From UBA2093 sp049454855 (GTDB lineage: Bacteria; Actinomycetota; Acidimicrobiia; Acidimicrobiales; Ilumatobacteraceae): a stretch of 32,507 bases of DNA. Position numbers and translations under genes: made by a program. The DNA is taken from the NCBI GenBank assembly GCA_049454855.1, contig JBMUAQ010000008.1:1-32507 (forward strand). The letters are read 5' to 3'. Shown piece by piece: positions 21,071 to 28,454 of the stretch (position 1 is its first letter; each line of letters begins with the position of its first letter). The notes under the pieces were generated by a model. That model saw only the letters and a list, made by a program, of their open reading frames with translations, was not told where the DNA came from and did no database searches.

Positions 21071-21744
21071 CAGGACAGCATCTGGCGGACGCGGTCAACG
21101 TCGAGGCGGTCGAACCTCCGGCGCCTCCCGCCGCGTCCGAGCACAGCGACCTCGAGGTCGCCGGCCGTCAGTGTGCGTTCGGGGCCCGCGAGCGCGGACA
21201 CCGCCGCCCGGAGCACGGAAGCGAAGGTTCCTTCGTGTGCGGACGAGGTCATCCGCTCCGCAACGGCCTCCGTGTCCCCGCCGAGCACGCTGAGACCGTC
21301 CTCGTCCATGACCGTTCCGTCGAAGCTGATGCGGAAGAGGCGGTCACCCGCCGGATCCTCTCCGACCTCGGCCACCAGGATCTCCACCTCAAGGGGCTTC
21401 GCACCCGCGGTGAACTCGTGCGCAAGCACTTGTGCATAGAGGTTGGCCAGCCTGCGGGCGTCCACGTCGCGTCGAGAGAACTGGTAACCAGTCATGTCTG
21501 CCTGGCGAACGCCCGCCATCCGCAGGTTGTCGTACTCGTTGTACTTGCCCACGCCGGCGAAGGCGATGCGGTCGTAGATCTCGCTGATCTTGCGCAGCGT
21601 GGTGGACGGGTTCTCGGCAACGAGGAGGATCCCGTCGTTGCACGCGCATGCGATGAGTGCGCGGCCACGCGAGATGCCCTTCCGCGCGAAGTCGGCACGG
21701 TCCTTCAGGAACTGCTCGGGCGGGACGTAGAAGGGCATGCTCAT
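21070..21744 (-). CDS. prcA: 20S proteasome alpha subunit
   Basis: A 224-residue alpha subunit that forms the outer rings and gate of the 20S core. It starts MSMPFYVPPEQFLKDRADFA, the actinobacterial opening in which residues after YVPPEQ form the gate and the RADFARKGIxRGR turn the H0 helix. GILLVAENPSTTLRKISEIY has the conserved LVAEN and the Lys-containing pocket for the ATPase C-terminus. No catalytic Thr is present, as expected. The start overlaps the prcB stop as ATGA; ATG 21738 is an alternative second Met. The stop overlaps pafA. Confidence 0.95.
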   Translation of the reverse strand: MSMPFYVPPEQFLKDRADFARKGISRGRALIACACNDGILLVAENPSTTLRKISEIYDRIAFAGVGKYNEYDNLRMAGVRQADMTGYQFSRRDVDARRLANLYAQVLAHEFTAGAKPLEVEILVAEVGEDPAGDRLFRISFDGTVMDEDGLSVLGGDTEAVAERMTSSAHEGTFASVLRAAVSALAGPERTLTAGDLEVAVLGRGGRRRRFDRLDVDRVRQMLS

Positions 21745-22520
21745 CGCGAACGTTGCTCCTGCTCGATCGACCTGAAGACGGCCTCCATCTCGCTGTCTGC
21801 GATCTCCTGCCATCCTGCCGAGGAGATGGTCGCCATGATCGGGTAGATGCCCCGGAGCATGTCGGGCCCGCCCGTGGCGGCGTCGGCCTCTGCGGCCTCC
21901 CACAGCGCACGGCACGCCAGCTCCACGGCACCCGTACGGTCGAGTGTTGTGCGCCACCCGCCCTTCACGACCGTACCCGCGTGCATGCTGCCGCTGCCGA
22001 TCGCGACGAAGTCTGTCTCCTCGTAGCGACCGCCGGTGATGTCGAAGTCCCAGATGTGGCCCGACCCGTCCCTGGTCTCGTACCCGGCGAACAACGGGAG
22101 TACTGCCATTCCGCTCAGGGCGGCAGGGAGGTTGTCGCGCACCATCGCACTCAGCTGGTTCGCCTTGCCCTCGAGCGAGAGGGGGTGTCCCTCCATCTTC
22201 TCGTAGTGCTCGAGCTGGAGCTGGAAGAGACGGATCATGGCCACCGCCGGCCCGGCAGCCCCGGAGATGGCGACGGCACTGAAGTCGTCGGCCTGCACCA
22301 CCTTCTCGACCGTGCGGTGGCGGATGAAGTTGCCGGCAGTGGCGCGCCGGTCCCCCGCCACGAGCACGCCGTCCGCGTATCTCATCGCGACACATGTGGT
22401 GCCGTGCGGGACCAGTACCTCGCCGCTGGGCTCGGCAAATGGGGTGATGCCCGATGACTTCAGCAGTCCGAGGAAACTCGGACCGGGGTCTTCAACCGGA
22501 CCGAAGAGCGGCAGGCCCAT
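21741..22520 (-). CDS. prcB: 20S proteasome beta subunit
   Basis: A 259-residue catalytic subunit. A 40-residue propeptide is followed by the self-cleavage site PHG|TTCVAMRYADGVLVAGDR, so Thr41 becomes the N-terminal nucleophile. In mature numbering, Asp17 (Asp57 here, GDRRAT) and Lys33 (Lys73, VEKVV) are both in place, so the subunit should be active. Later family sequence includes GYETRDGSGHIWDFDITGG and IGSGSMHAGTVVKGGW. It starts immediately after the pup stop (TGAATG), and GGGGAG within the last Pup codons serves as ribosome binding site. Overlaps prcA as ATGA. Confidence 0.96.
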   Translation of the reverse strand: MGLPLFGPVEDPGPSFLGLLKSSGITPFAEPSGEVLVPHGTTCVAMRYADGVLVAGDRRATAGNFIRHRTVEKVVQADDFSAVAISGAAGPAVAMIRLFQLQLEHYEKMEGHPLSLEGKANQLSAMVRDNLPAALSGMAVLPLFAGYETRDGSGHIWDFDITGGRYEETDFVAIGSGSMHAGTVVKGGWRTTLDRTGAVELACRALWEAAEADAATGGPDMLRGIYPIMATISSAGWQEIADSEMEAVFRSIEQEQRSR

Positions 22521-22718
22521 TCACTCCCCGCCCTTCTGCACGTAGTTGCGCACGAACTCCTCGGCGTTCTCCTCCAGCACGTCGTCGATCTGGTCGAGCA
22601 GATCATCGAGGTCCGACGTGATGTGGCCGGCCGTCCTGGCGGGGGTTCCATCTGCAACCTCGGGCTCCACCGCGGTCGTGTCGTTGGCATACCTGCCGCG
22701 CTGCACACGTTCCTGCAT
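22521..22718 (-). CDS. pup: Prokaryotic ubiquitin-like protein Pup
   Basis: A 65-residue, mostly disordered modifier. The C-terminal half (SDLDDLLDQIDDVLEENAEE) is the segment that folds on Mpa/ARC, and FVRNYVQKGGE is the conserved tail. It ends in Glu, not Gln: codons GGC GGG GAG TGA. Pup with GGE needs no deamidation before PafA uses it; GGQ forms need Dop first. Near the N-terminus VQRGRYANDTTA is less conserved. ATG 22718 is supported by TACCTT exactly 6 nt upstream, so pup likely has its own leaderless promoter within the operon. Confidence 0.96.
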   Translation of the reverse strand: MQERVQRGRYANDTTAVEPEVADGTPARTAGHITSDLDDLLDQIDDVLEENAEEFVRNYVQKGGE

Positions 22719-22724
22719 GCCCAC

Positions 22725-22730
22725 AAGGTA
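22725..22730 (-). promoter_or_regulatory. Leaderless-type -10 box (TACCTT, 6 nt before ATG)
   Basis: Minus-strand TACCTT, then GTGGGC, then ATG 22718 of pup, in the 49-bp gap after dop. It suggests that pup-prcBA-pafA can be transcribed separately from arc-dop. Confidence 0.5.
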
Positions 22731-22767
22731 CCCAAAGGCCGGGCCCGGCCAACCCCCCAGCAGGTGG

Positions 22768-24282
22768 TCACCAGCCGGGGTCGACCTCGACCGGTTCACT
22801 GGATCGGGGCCCGAGACGCTCGAGCAGCTCCTCCACGGTGGCTGATGCGGAGAGCAACCCTCCGACGAGATGCCGCGTGCCTTTGAGGGGTTCCTCCATC
22901 GGCACCCGCACGAGTCCGTCCTGCGTGTCGAACACGATGCCGTCCCAGTTGGCCGACACCACCCGGTCGGGCCAGCGCGCGATGCACGCACCGCGGAACC
23001 ACGCACGGGTGTCTGCCGGGGGTTCCGAACGCGCAAGGCCTGCGGCCTCGTCGTCCACGAGTGTCCGAAGCCCCGAGCGGGCCGACAGGCTCCGGTCGGG
23101 ACGCATGTCGTGGTACTGCAGATCGATGGCCCTCAGCCGTGGGTCATCGCGGTTGAGCGCATGTCGACGTGCATACGCATCGACGAGGCGGTGCTTGGCA
23201 ACCCAGTCGACGGTGTCGGCAACGGAACCCGGATCCGACGCGAGGCCGTCGAGCACCGACTGCCATTCGCGAATGATCCGCGCGGACTCTCCCGCAACGG
23301 TGTCGTCGTCGCTGACCTCCAGCCACCGCCGCACGGCCGAGAGGATCCCGAACTGGATCTCGAGTGCCGTCAGGTGCCGGCCGTCCGTCGTCTCCACGGC
23401 CGTCCCCAGCGAGATGTCATGACTCACGGCGCGCACGGCGGCGACAGGGTCGACCGGGCGCAGACCGTCGGGGAACATCCCGTCCTCCACGCAGGACAGC
23501 ACGAGAGCCGTGGTGCCCACCTTCAGCCACGTGGCAACCTGGCTCATGTTCGCATCGCCGGCGATGACATGGAGCCTCCGGTAGCGCGCAGGGTTCGCGT
23601 GGGGTTCGTCCCTGGTGTTCACGATCGGACGACGGATGGTGGTCTCGAGACCTACCTCCTCCTCGAAGAAGTCGGCGCGCTGCGAGAGCTGGAACCACGG
23701 TCGGGGCTCACCCTGGCGCGGCATCTCCACACCCACCTTCCCGGAGCCGCAGAACACCTGGCGGCTGACGAGGTGGGCCAGCATCGCCGTCTGCACGCGA
23801 CCGAACGGAACCTCGCGCGACACCAGATAGTTCTCGTGGCATCCGTAGCTGTTGCCCTTGCCGTCAGAGTTGTTCTTGTAGGCAACGAGTTCGGAGCCCA
23901 GGGGCAGTCTCGCCAGTGCTCGGCGCATGCTCTCCGCGATGATGAGCTCGCCCGCCCGGTCGTGGAGCACCACCTGCGAGGGGCTCGCACACTCGGGCGT
24001 GGAGAGTTCCGGGTGCGCATGGTCCACGTAGTAGCGGGCACCGTTCGTGAGGACAGCGTTTGCCATCAGCGACTCCACGTGCGGGTACTCACCCTCGGGC
24101 ACCCAGTCACCGCGTGCGTCGAGGTGCGGTGTCTCGCCGAGAAAGTCCCACACGCGCAGTGCAAGTCCCTCGTCCCCGTAGGCGTTCACCAGCAGGGACG
24201 ACGCCACGGTGGGCGTGACATCGAGGTTCCGGGCGATGATTCCGTACTCGGTCTCGATGCCGAGCACTTTCTGGAGGGCCAT
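22768..24282 (-). CDS. dop: Depupylase / Pup deamidase Dop
   Basis: A 504-residue homologue of PafA. It cleaves Pup from substrates and, in GGQ species, deamidates Pup. It starts ALQKVLGIETEYGIIARN and keeps YKNNSDGKGNSYGCHENYLV and PIVNTRDEPHANPARYRRLH. Residues about 36-80 (DEGLALRVWDFLGETPHLDA, then EGEYPHVESLMANAV) are the Dop-loop region, which the ligase lacks. GAR-YYVDHAHPELSTPECAS follows. ATG 24282 lies 1 base after the arc stop (TGACATG), so translation is coupled. Because Pup here already ends in Glu, its main role should be depupylation. Confidence 0.95.
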   Translation of the reverse strand: MALQKVLGIETEYGIIARNLDVTPTVASSLLVNAYGDEGLALRVWDFLGETPHLDARGDWVPEGEYPHVESLMANAVLTNGARYYVDHAHPELSTPECASPSQVVLHDRAGELIIAESMRRALARLPLGSELVAYKNNSDGKGNSYGCHENYLVSREVPFGRVQTAMLAHLVSRQVFCGSGKVGVEMPRQGEPRPWFQLSQRADFFEEEVGLETTIRRPIVNTRDEPHANPARYRRLHVIAGDANMSQVATWLKVGTTALVLSCVEDGMFPDGLRPVDPVAAVRAVSHDISLGTAVETTDGRHLTALEIQFGILSAVRRWLEVSDDDTVAGESARIIREWQSVLDGLASDPGSVADTVDWVAKHRLVDAYARRHALNRDDPRLRAIDLQYHDMRPDRSLSARSGLRTLVDDEAAGLARSEPPADTRAWFRGACIARWPDRVVSANWDGIVFDTQDGLVRVPMEEPLKGTRHLVGGLLSASATVEELLERLGPRSSEPVEVDPGW

Positions 24283-24283
24283 G

Positions 24284-25888
24284 TCAGAGGTACTGGCCGG
24301 AGACGGTTCGTTCGATGGCCTTGCCGCCCGCCGACCTGCCTTCGCCCCTCGCCGACTGCACGAGCGTGCGGATGAACACGATGCGCTCGCCCTTGCGACC
24401 GGAGATGCGCGCCCAGTCATCAGGGTTGGTGGTGTTCGGGAGGTCCTCGTTCTCCCGGTACTCCTCGCGTATCGCCCCCAGGAGATCGTCCGTCCCGATG
24501 CCCGGCGACCCTCCGGCGAGCTGACGCTTGATGGCTGTCTTCTTCGCCCTGCGGACGATGTTCTCGATCATGGCCCCGCTGGAGAAGTCCTTGTAGTACA
24601 GGGTCTCACGCTCGCCGTTCTGGTACGTGACCTCGAGGAACTCGGTACCTGCGTCAGTGCGGAACATCTCCTCCACCGTCGCCTCGATCAGTGCCGTCGG
24701 CCCGCCGCCCGTCGTCGCGTACGGGAGGTCCTCGACGAGGTAGCGCGAGAGGATCTGCCGCGCGGCCTCCCGGTCGGGGCGCTCCACCTTGATCTTCACG
24801 TCGAGCCGGCCCGGCCGCAGGATCGCGGGGTCGATGAGGTCCTCGCGGTTCGTCGCACCGATGACCATCACGTTCGTGAGTCCCTCGACTCCGTCGAGTT
24901 CGGCGAGCAACTGAGGGACAATCGTGGACTCCATGTCGGAGGAGATCCCGGTTCCGCGGGCCCTGAACATGCTGTCCATCTCGTCGAAGAAGACGATCAC
25001 TGGCCAACCCTCGAGACTCTTCTCGCGCGCCCGCTGGAACACAAGACGTATGTGACGTTCGGTCTCCCCCACGTACTTGTTCAGCAGCTCGGGACCCTTG
25101 ATGTTGATGAAGTAGCTGCGCCCCTTGTCGGCCCCCGTGCGCAGGGCAACCTTCTTCGCGAGGCTGTTCGCCACCGCCTTCGCGATCATCGTCTTTCCGC
25201 ATCCGGGCGGGCCGTAGAGGAGGATGCCCTTCGGGGGCGGAAGGCGGTAGTCGGCGAACAGTTCGGGATGGAGGAACGGCAGCTCCACCGCGTCGGCGAT
25301 CTGTTCGATCTGCTCGTCAAGACCCCCGATGTCCTCGTAGCTGACGTCAGGCACCTCCTCGAGCAGGAGGTCCTCCACCTCGGGCTGGGCCAGACGCTCG
25401 AGAAGGACGCTGCTGCGCGGGTCGTACAGGTACGTGTCACCGGGACGGATGAGGGTGCCCCTGAGACCGTCAGAGAGGGTCATGACGCGCCGGTCATCGT
25501 TGCGGCACGACACCATGGCCCGCACACCGTCCTCCAGCACCTCCACGATGGATCCGACCTCACCGTTCGATTCCGGGGCGCGGACAAGCACGATGTTCAT
25601 CGCATCGTTCAGGACCACCTCGCAACCACGCAGCAGATGGTCTGCAGCCACGGTCGGGGCCACGTTGACGCGCATCTTGCGGCCCGACACGAGCACGTCG
25701 ACGGTGCCGTCATCGTTGGTGTCGAGCAGGGTGCCGTAGCCCGACGGCGGGGCCGCGAGCCGGTCGACCTCGCGCCGCAGGCCCTCGAGCTGCGCCCGGG
25801 CGTCGCGCAGGGCATCCGCAAGTCGTTCGTTGCGCAACCGCAACTGCTCGTTCTCCGACTGAACGCTCCGGTCATGGCCATCGGTCAC
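24284..25888 (-). CDS. arc: Proteasome-associated AAA ATPase ARC/Mpa
   Basis: A 534-residue hexameric unfoldase that captures Pup and threads substrates into the 20S core. Residues about 10-45 (SENEQLRLRNERLADALRDA) form the N-terminal coiled coil that binds Pup. Two OB-like domains follow (about 48-155). The AAA module has Walker A GPPGCGKT (226-233) and Walker B VIVFFDE (297-303), with the Met-aromatic pore loop region around SLEGW and the second region MFRARG. The C-terminus is GQYL, with the penultimate Tyr that docks in the proteasome alpha ring. GTG 25888 is fixed by TAGCCT 6 nt upstream. First gene of the arc-dop unit. Confidence 0.96.
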   Translation of the reverse strand: MTDGHDRSVQSENEQLRLRNERLADALRDARAQLEGLRREVDRLAAPPSGYGTLLDTNDDGTVDVLVSGRKMRVNVAPTVAADHLLRGCEVVLNDAMNIVLVRAPESNGEVGSIVEVLEDGVRAMVSCRNDDRRVMTLSDGLRGTLIRPGDTYLYDPRSSVLLERLAQPEVEDLLLEEVPDVSYEDIGGLDEQIEQIADAVELPFLHPELFADYRLPPPKGILLYGPPGCGKTMIAKAVANSLAKKVALRTGADKGRSYFINIKGPELLNKYVGETERHIRLVFQRAREKSLEGWPVIVFFDEMDSMFRARGTGISSDMESTIVPQLLAELDGVEGLTNVMVIGATNREDLIDPAILRPGRLDVKIKVERPDREAARQILSRYLVEDLPYATTGGGPTALIEATVEEMFRTDAGTEFLEVTYQNGERETLYYKDFSSGAMIENIVRRAKKTAIKRQLAGGSPGIGTDDLLGAIREEYRENEDLPNTTNPDDWARISGRKGERIVFIRTLVQSARGEGRSAGGKAIERTVSGQYL

Positions 25889-25894
25889 ATCGGC

Positions 25895-25900
25895 AGGCTA
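25895..25900 (-). promoter_or_regulatory. Leaderless-type -10 box (TAGCCT, 6 nt before GTG)
   Basis: Minus-strand TAGCCT, then GCCGAT, then GTG 25888 of arc. It is the probable main promoter of the proteasome operon. Confidence 0.6.
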
Positions 25901-25948
25901 TTGCCTCCATCGGCGACGGTGCACCGTCCGGCCGGCAGGGTCCATGTG

Positions 25949-26000
25949 TAACATGGCGCGAAACCCCATCGGGGCTGACGGCACCGAGACAACGAAGGGA
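25949..26000 (+). promoter_or_regulatory. Ferredoxin promoter -10 box and Shine-Dalgarno
   Basis: TAACAT at 25949-25954 would give a start near 25961 and a leader of about 46 nt. GAAGGGA at 25994-26000 lies 6 nt before the ATG at 26007. This is a classical leadered gene, unlike most neighbours. Divergent from arc. Confidence 0.5.
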
Positions 26001-26006
26001 CCTCCA

Positions 26007-26252
26007 ATGAAGGTGTGGATCGACCAGGACCTGTGCACAGGTGATGGCCTCTGCGAGGAAATCGCACCCGATGTGTTCACCCTCCTCGACGACGGCCTCG
26101 CCTACGTGAAGGAAGGCTCCACCATCTACGCCGAGGCCAAGGGCAACAAGCAGGGCGCAGAGGGACTCGCCAACTTCCCGGAGAGCCAGCTCGAGGCGGT
26201 CATCGAGTCCGCCGAGGAGTGCCCCGGCGAGTGCATCTTCATCGAGGCCTGA
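26007..26252 (+). CDS. Single-cluster ferredoxin
   Basis: An 81-residue soluble electron carrier. Cluster residues: Cys10-x2-Asp13-x2-Cys16 (LCTGDGLCEEIAPDVF) and Cys72 followed by Pro (EECPGECIFIE). Asp13 sits where a [4Fe-4S] ferredoxin has its second Cys, so a [3Fe-4S] cluster is likely, as in ferredoxins that serve cytochromes P450 and similar oxygenases. An extra Cys76 is present. The loop between (EGSTIYAEAKGNKQGAEGLA) is typical of actinobacterial versions. It lies between arc and trmI; no P450 or reductase is in the window. The stop is back to back with that of trmI as TGATCA with no spacer. Confidence 0.9.
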   Translation: MKVWIDQDLCTGDGLCEEIAPDVFTLLDDGLAYVKEGSTIYAEAKGNKQGAEGLANFPESQLEAVIESAEECPGECIFIEA

Positions 26253-27020
26253 TCAGCCGACGAACCGCGCCACGGTGAGAAACGCCGTGTGCGCCACCAT
26301 CCGGTGGTCCGGCCTCACGGACATCCCCTCGATGTGCCATGTGCGGTGCAGCACCTCGAGAGTGCGTTGGTCAGCCCATTTCCTGCCCAGAACGTCGCGA
26401 ACCTGCACGGCCTGCGTGATCGAGGGCGTGTAGGCCACGAGCAGTCCCCCGCGCACAAGCACGTGCTCTGCGTGCGGCACGACGTTCCACGGCTCGGGCA
26501 GGTCGAGCATCACCCTGTCGAAGGTGCCGTCGGGCGGAGCAGCGTAGGAATCACCCACGGACACCGAGTAGCGCTCGAGTGCGTCGGCACCGAGGAACGA
26601 GGACACGTTCGTTCTCGCGCGGTTGAGGAAGTCCTCGCGCAGCTCGACACCCGTGATGGTTGCACCCCAGCGCAGCATCGTCATCGAGAGCGCCCCGGAA
26701 CCGATGCCGGTCTCGTACACACGGACGCCGGGATGGATGTCCCCGAGCATGCACATGGGGGCGAGGTCCTTGGGGTAGATCACCTGCGCGCCGCGCGGCA
26801 TCTCGATCACGAAATCCTCGAGAGTCGGCCGCAGCACCATGTACTTCGCACCCTTCGTCGACTCCACCTCGCACCCGGGCTCCCGACCGATCACCGCAGA
26901 GTGCGCCACGAAACCAGCATGACTGTGGAACTCCCCCGCACCAGCGAGGGTCACCAGGTACCGGCGCTTCTTGGAGTCGAGGAACAGTGCCTTCTCGCCG
27001 TCACCGAACACTTCAGCCAC
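26253..27020 (-). CDS. trmI: tRNA (adenine-N1)-methyltransferase TrmI
   Basis: A 255-residue SAM-dependent methyltransferase for m1A58 in the T-loop of tRNA. The N-terminal beta domain (AEVFGDGEKALFLDSKKRRY) precedes VIYPKDLAPMCMLGDIHPG, then SAM motif I YETGIGSGALSMTMLRWGAT, VELREDF, and the catalytic strand FDRVMLDLPEPWNVV with DxPxPW. GGLLVAYTPSITQAVQV is the following family strand. GTG 27020 is chosen; it overlaps the upstream 65-residue gene by 8 bases. GTG 27029 is an alternative. Last gene of a four-gene operon. In mycobacteria trmI also lies close to the Mpa ATPase. Confidence 0.93.
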   Translation of the reverse strand: MAEVFGDGEKALFLDSKKRRYLVTLAGAGEFHSHAGFVAHSAVIGREPGCEVESTKGAKYMVLRPTLEDFVIEMPRGAQVIYPKDLAPMCMLGDIHPGVRVYETGIGSGALSMTMLRWGATITGVELREDFLNRARTNVSSFLGADALERYSVSVGDSYAAPPDGTFDRVMLDLPEPWNVVPHAEHVLVRGGLLVAYTPSITQAVQVRDVLGRKWADQRTLEVLHRTWHIEGMSVRPDHRMVAHTAFLTVARFVG

Positions 27021-27210
27021 GGTGCACACCGTCCTCGAAGCCGACGACGAGCGTCTCACCGGGTCTGACCCGCACCCTCGTCCTCGAGGAAGGTCGGTCG
27101 CGCAGGAACCTGGCGACCCCGAGGATGACCATCACACGTGACACGAACCGGTAGCGGCGCCCGAGCGCACGCCACAGCCGTCTCGCGAGGAAACGCAGGA
27201 GTGACCGCAT
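27013..27210 (-). CDS. Small very basic protein, 65 residues
   Basis: Not recognised. It begins RSLLRFLARRLWRALGRRYR, an amphipathic Arg-rich helix, then FVSRVMVILGVARFLRDRPS with a short hydrophobic stretch, and ends RVRVRPGETLVVGFEDG, which looks like a beta hairpin. It may be a peripheral membrane or RNA-binding protein. It is kept as a gene because both ends are coupled: ATG 27210 overlaps the upstream stop as TGATG, and its stop overlaps the trmI start by 8 bases. Without it a 190-base hole would interrupt a fully overlapped operon. Confidence 0.65.
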   Translation of the reverse strand: MRSLLRFLARRLWRALGRRYRFVSRVMVILGVARFLRDRPSSRTRVRVRPGETLVVGFEDGVHRG

Positions 27211-27419
27211 CAGTACCGACGGAACTCGACGCGACCGGCGCGCCTGCGGCCGGAACGACGCCCGAGCAGGTAAGCGAGCACGACCACGGCGGCCGCGACC
27301 GCAGAGCCGACGGTGATGATCGACTGTCGCTTGTCCTCTGCCCTGCCCTGGATGTCCGCCTGCAGTGCCCGGAACTTGTTCTCCAGGTCGTCGCGGCTGA
27401 TCCGACCGTCCTCACTCAC
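27210..27419 (-). CDS. Small single-pass membrane protein, 69 residues
   Basis: An actinobacterial-style small protein: a charged N-terminal helix (SEDGRISRDDLENKFRALQA), then one membrane helix (SIITVGSAVAAAVVVLAYLL, about 33-52), then a basic tail (GRRSGRRRAGRVEFRRY). The pattern RDDLENKFRxLQ plus one TM helix plus basic tail recurs in many actinobacteria, often next to a holin-like protein; function is unknown. The basic tail indicates it is cytosolic. GTG 27419 overlaps the upstream stop as GTGA. Confidence 0.78.
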   Translation of the reverse strand: MSEDGRISRDDLENKFRALQADIQGRAEDKRQSIITVGSAVAAAVVVLAYLLGRRSGRRRAGRVEFRRY

Positions 27420-27748
27420 GGCTTCCTCCCCAGTGTTGACCTGCCCGCCCTGCGGAGGGCGATGAACGACAGCACCGACAGAACCGCAGCCGACGCGAGA
27501 TGGGGCACGAACGACCATCCACCCGAAAGCGCGGTGCCGCCGATGTCCTGGACCATCCTCAGCAGACCGAGGGCGAGGAGAACGATGCCGAGCCCGGTGA
27601 ACAGTGCGCCGACCGACCCGTACGCGAGCCATCTGGCCGCACCCCGCGCTGGACCGACAGTCTCCTGCACGGCATATGCCCTGACCGAGCCGACCAGATC
27701 GCCCACCCTCTCGGTCGGCGACATCGACCGGTCTGTCGTCGCGCTCAT
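27416..27748 (-). CDS. Small two-pass membrane protein (holin-like/actinobacterial)
   Basis: A 110-residue protein with an amphipathic N-terminus (SPTERVGDLVGSVRAYAVQE), two membrane helices (WLAYGSVGALFTGLGIVLLA, about 40-59, and WSFVPHLASAAVLSVLSFIA, about 78-97) and a short basic tail. It resembles proteins annotated as phage-holin-family in actinobacterial chromosomes, but nothing phage-like surrounds it. ATG 27748 is fixed by TAGGCT 6 nt upstream. It heads the operon with the 69- and 65-residue proteins and trmI. Confidence 0.75.
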   Translation of the reverse strand: MSATTDRSMSPTERVGDLVGSVRAYAVQETVGPARGAARWLAYGSVGALFTGLGIVLLALGLLRMVQDIGGTALSGGWSFVPHLASAAVLSVLSFIALRRAGRSTLGRKP

Positions 27749-27754
27749 CGGGCC

Positions 27755-27760
27755 AGCCTA
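27755..27760 (-). promoter_or_regulatory. Leaderless-type -10 box (TAGGCT, 6 nt before ATG)
   Basis: Minus-strand TAGGCT, then GGCCCG, then ATG 27748 of the two-pass membrane protein gene. Confidence 0.55.
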
Positions 27761-27782
27761 CGCAGGCCCCGGCACAAGGCGA

Positions 27783-28454
27783 CTACCTCCGGGCATCACG
27801 ACCGAATGCGAGTACCTCGTCGGTGTGTTCCACGATGCGGCGGAGGGTCCCGACACGGCTCCTCAACTCTCCCGGCACGAGCAGGGAGTACCTGTCGAGG
27901 GGCCCGCACGGCACCGCACGCGCGACGGACCAGAGGGCAAACTCCACGTCGCGCACGGACGGCTCAGTCCCGTACCAGCGGCCGCCCGCAACCGTGGACA
28001 GGGAGGACAACACAGGACCGGGTGCGCTCACCCGGTCCACGCCGTGGCGCTCGAGGAGACTCCGCACGGTCTGGGCGAGCACGGTCAACGCCGAGGCAAC
28101 ATCGCGCAGCACCGACGGCGCGGCATCGGATGCGGGAACCGCTGCGGTGACACCTCGCGGCCAGGGGTCATCGGCCAGCCACTCGGTCACCTCCACGACA
28201 TGGGTCGCCGTCCCCGACACGGCAAGTGTTCCCTCCGAGCCGGCGACCAGATCGATGTGCACCTCCACCCCGTACGGGAAACGGCGGTCGCCCCCTCCGA
28301 CCTCCGGACCCCTCTCGATCAGGACGCTGGTGAACGTGGACTCATCGGAGCGTCCGAGCGCGGCGAACATCGAGAGGTAGCGGGGCTCGAACACACGCAG
28401 GACAACCGCGTCACCGGGAAGAAACGCCTGTGTCAGGGGAAAGACTGCGCTCAC
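27783..28454 (-). CDS. Lon-protease N-terminal-domain (LON substrate-binding) protein
   Basis: A 223-residue stand-alone LON domain protein with no AAA or protease part. It starts SAVFPLTQAFLPGDAVVLRV and FEPRYLSMFA, which match the Lon N-domain PLxxxVLFPGxxLPLxIFEPRYRxM. STFTSVLIERGPEVGGGDRR and VAGSEGTLAVSGTATHVVEV continue the beta fold. The second half (SALTVLAQTVRSLLERHGVD) is helical. It may bind unfolded proteins or act as an adaptor; function is not established. GTG 28454 overlaps the dacB stop as GTGA, so it is coupled. Confidence 0.8.
   Translation of the reverse strand: MSAVFPLTQAFLPGDAVVLRVFEPRYLSMFAALGRSDESTFTSVLIERGPEVGGGDRRFPYGVEVHIDLVAGSEGTLAVSGTATHVVEVTEWLADDPWPRGVTAAVPASDAAPSVLRDVASALTVLAQTVRSLLERHGVDRVSAPGPVLSSLSTVAGGRWYGTEPSVRDVEFALWSVARAVPCGPLDRYSLLVPGELRSRVGTLRRIVEHTDEVLAFGRDARR

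Noticed and set aside
22870..25951. Long plus-strand open frames opposite dop and arc (501 and 580 codons)
   Set aside because: Both are mirror frames of genes with full catalytic motifs. They have no promoter box or ribosome binding site and no recognisable domains.
27416..27748. Prophage remnant suggested by a holin-like protein
   Set aside because: There is no endolysin, integrase, structural gene or attachment site nearby. The gene is overlapped into an operon with trmI, a housekeeping tRNA methyltransferase.
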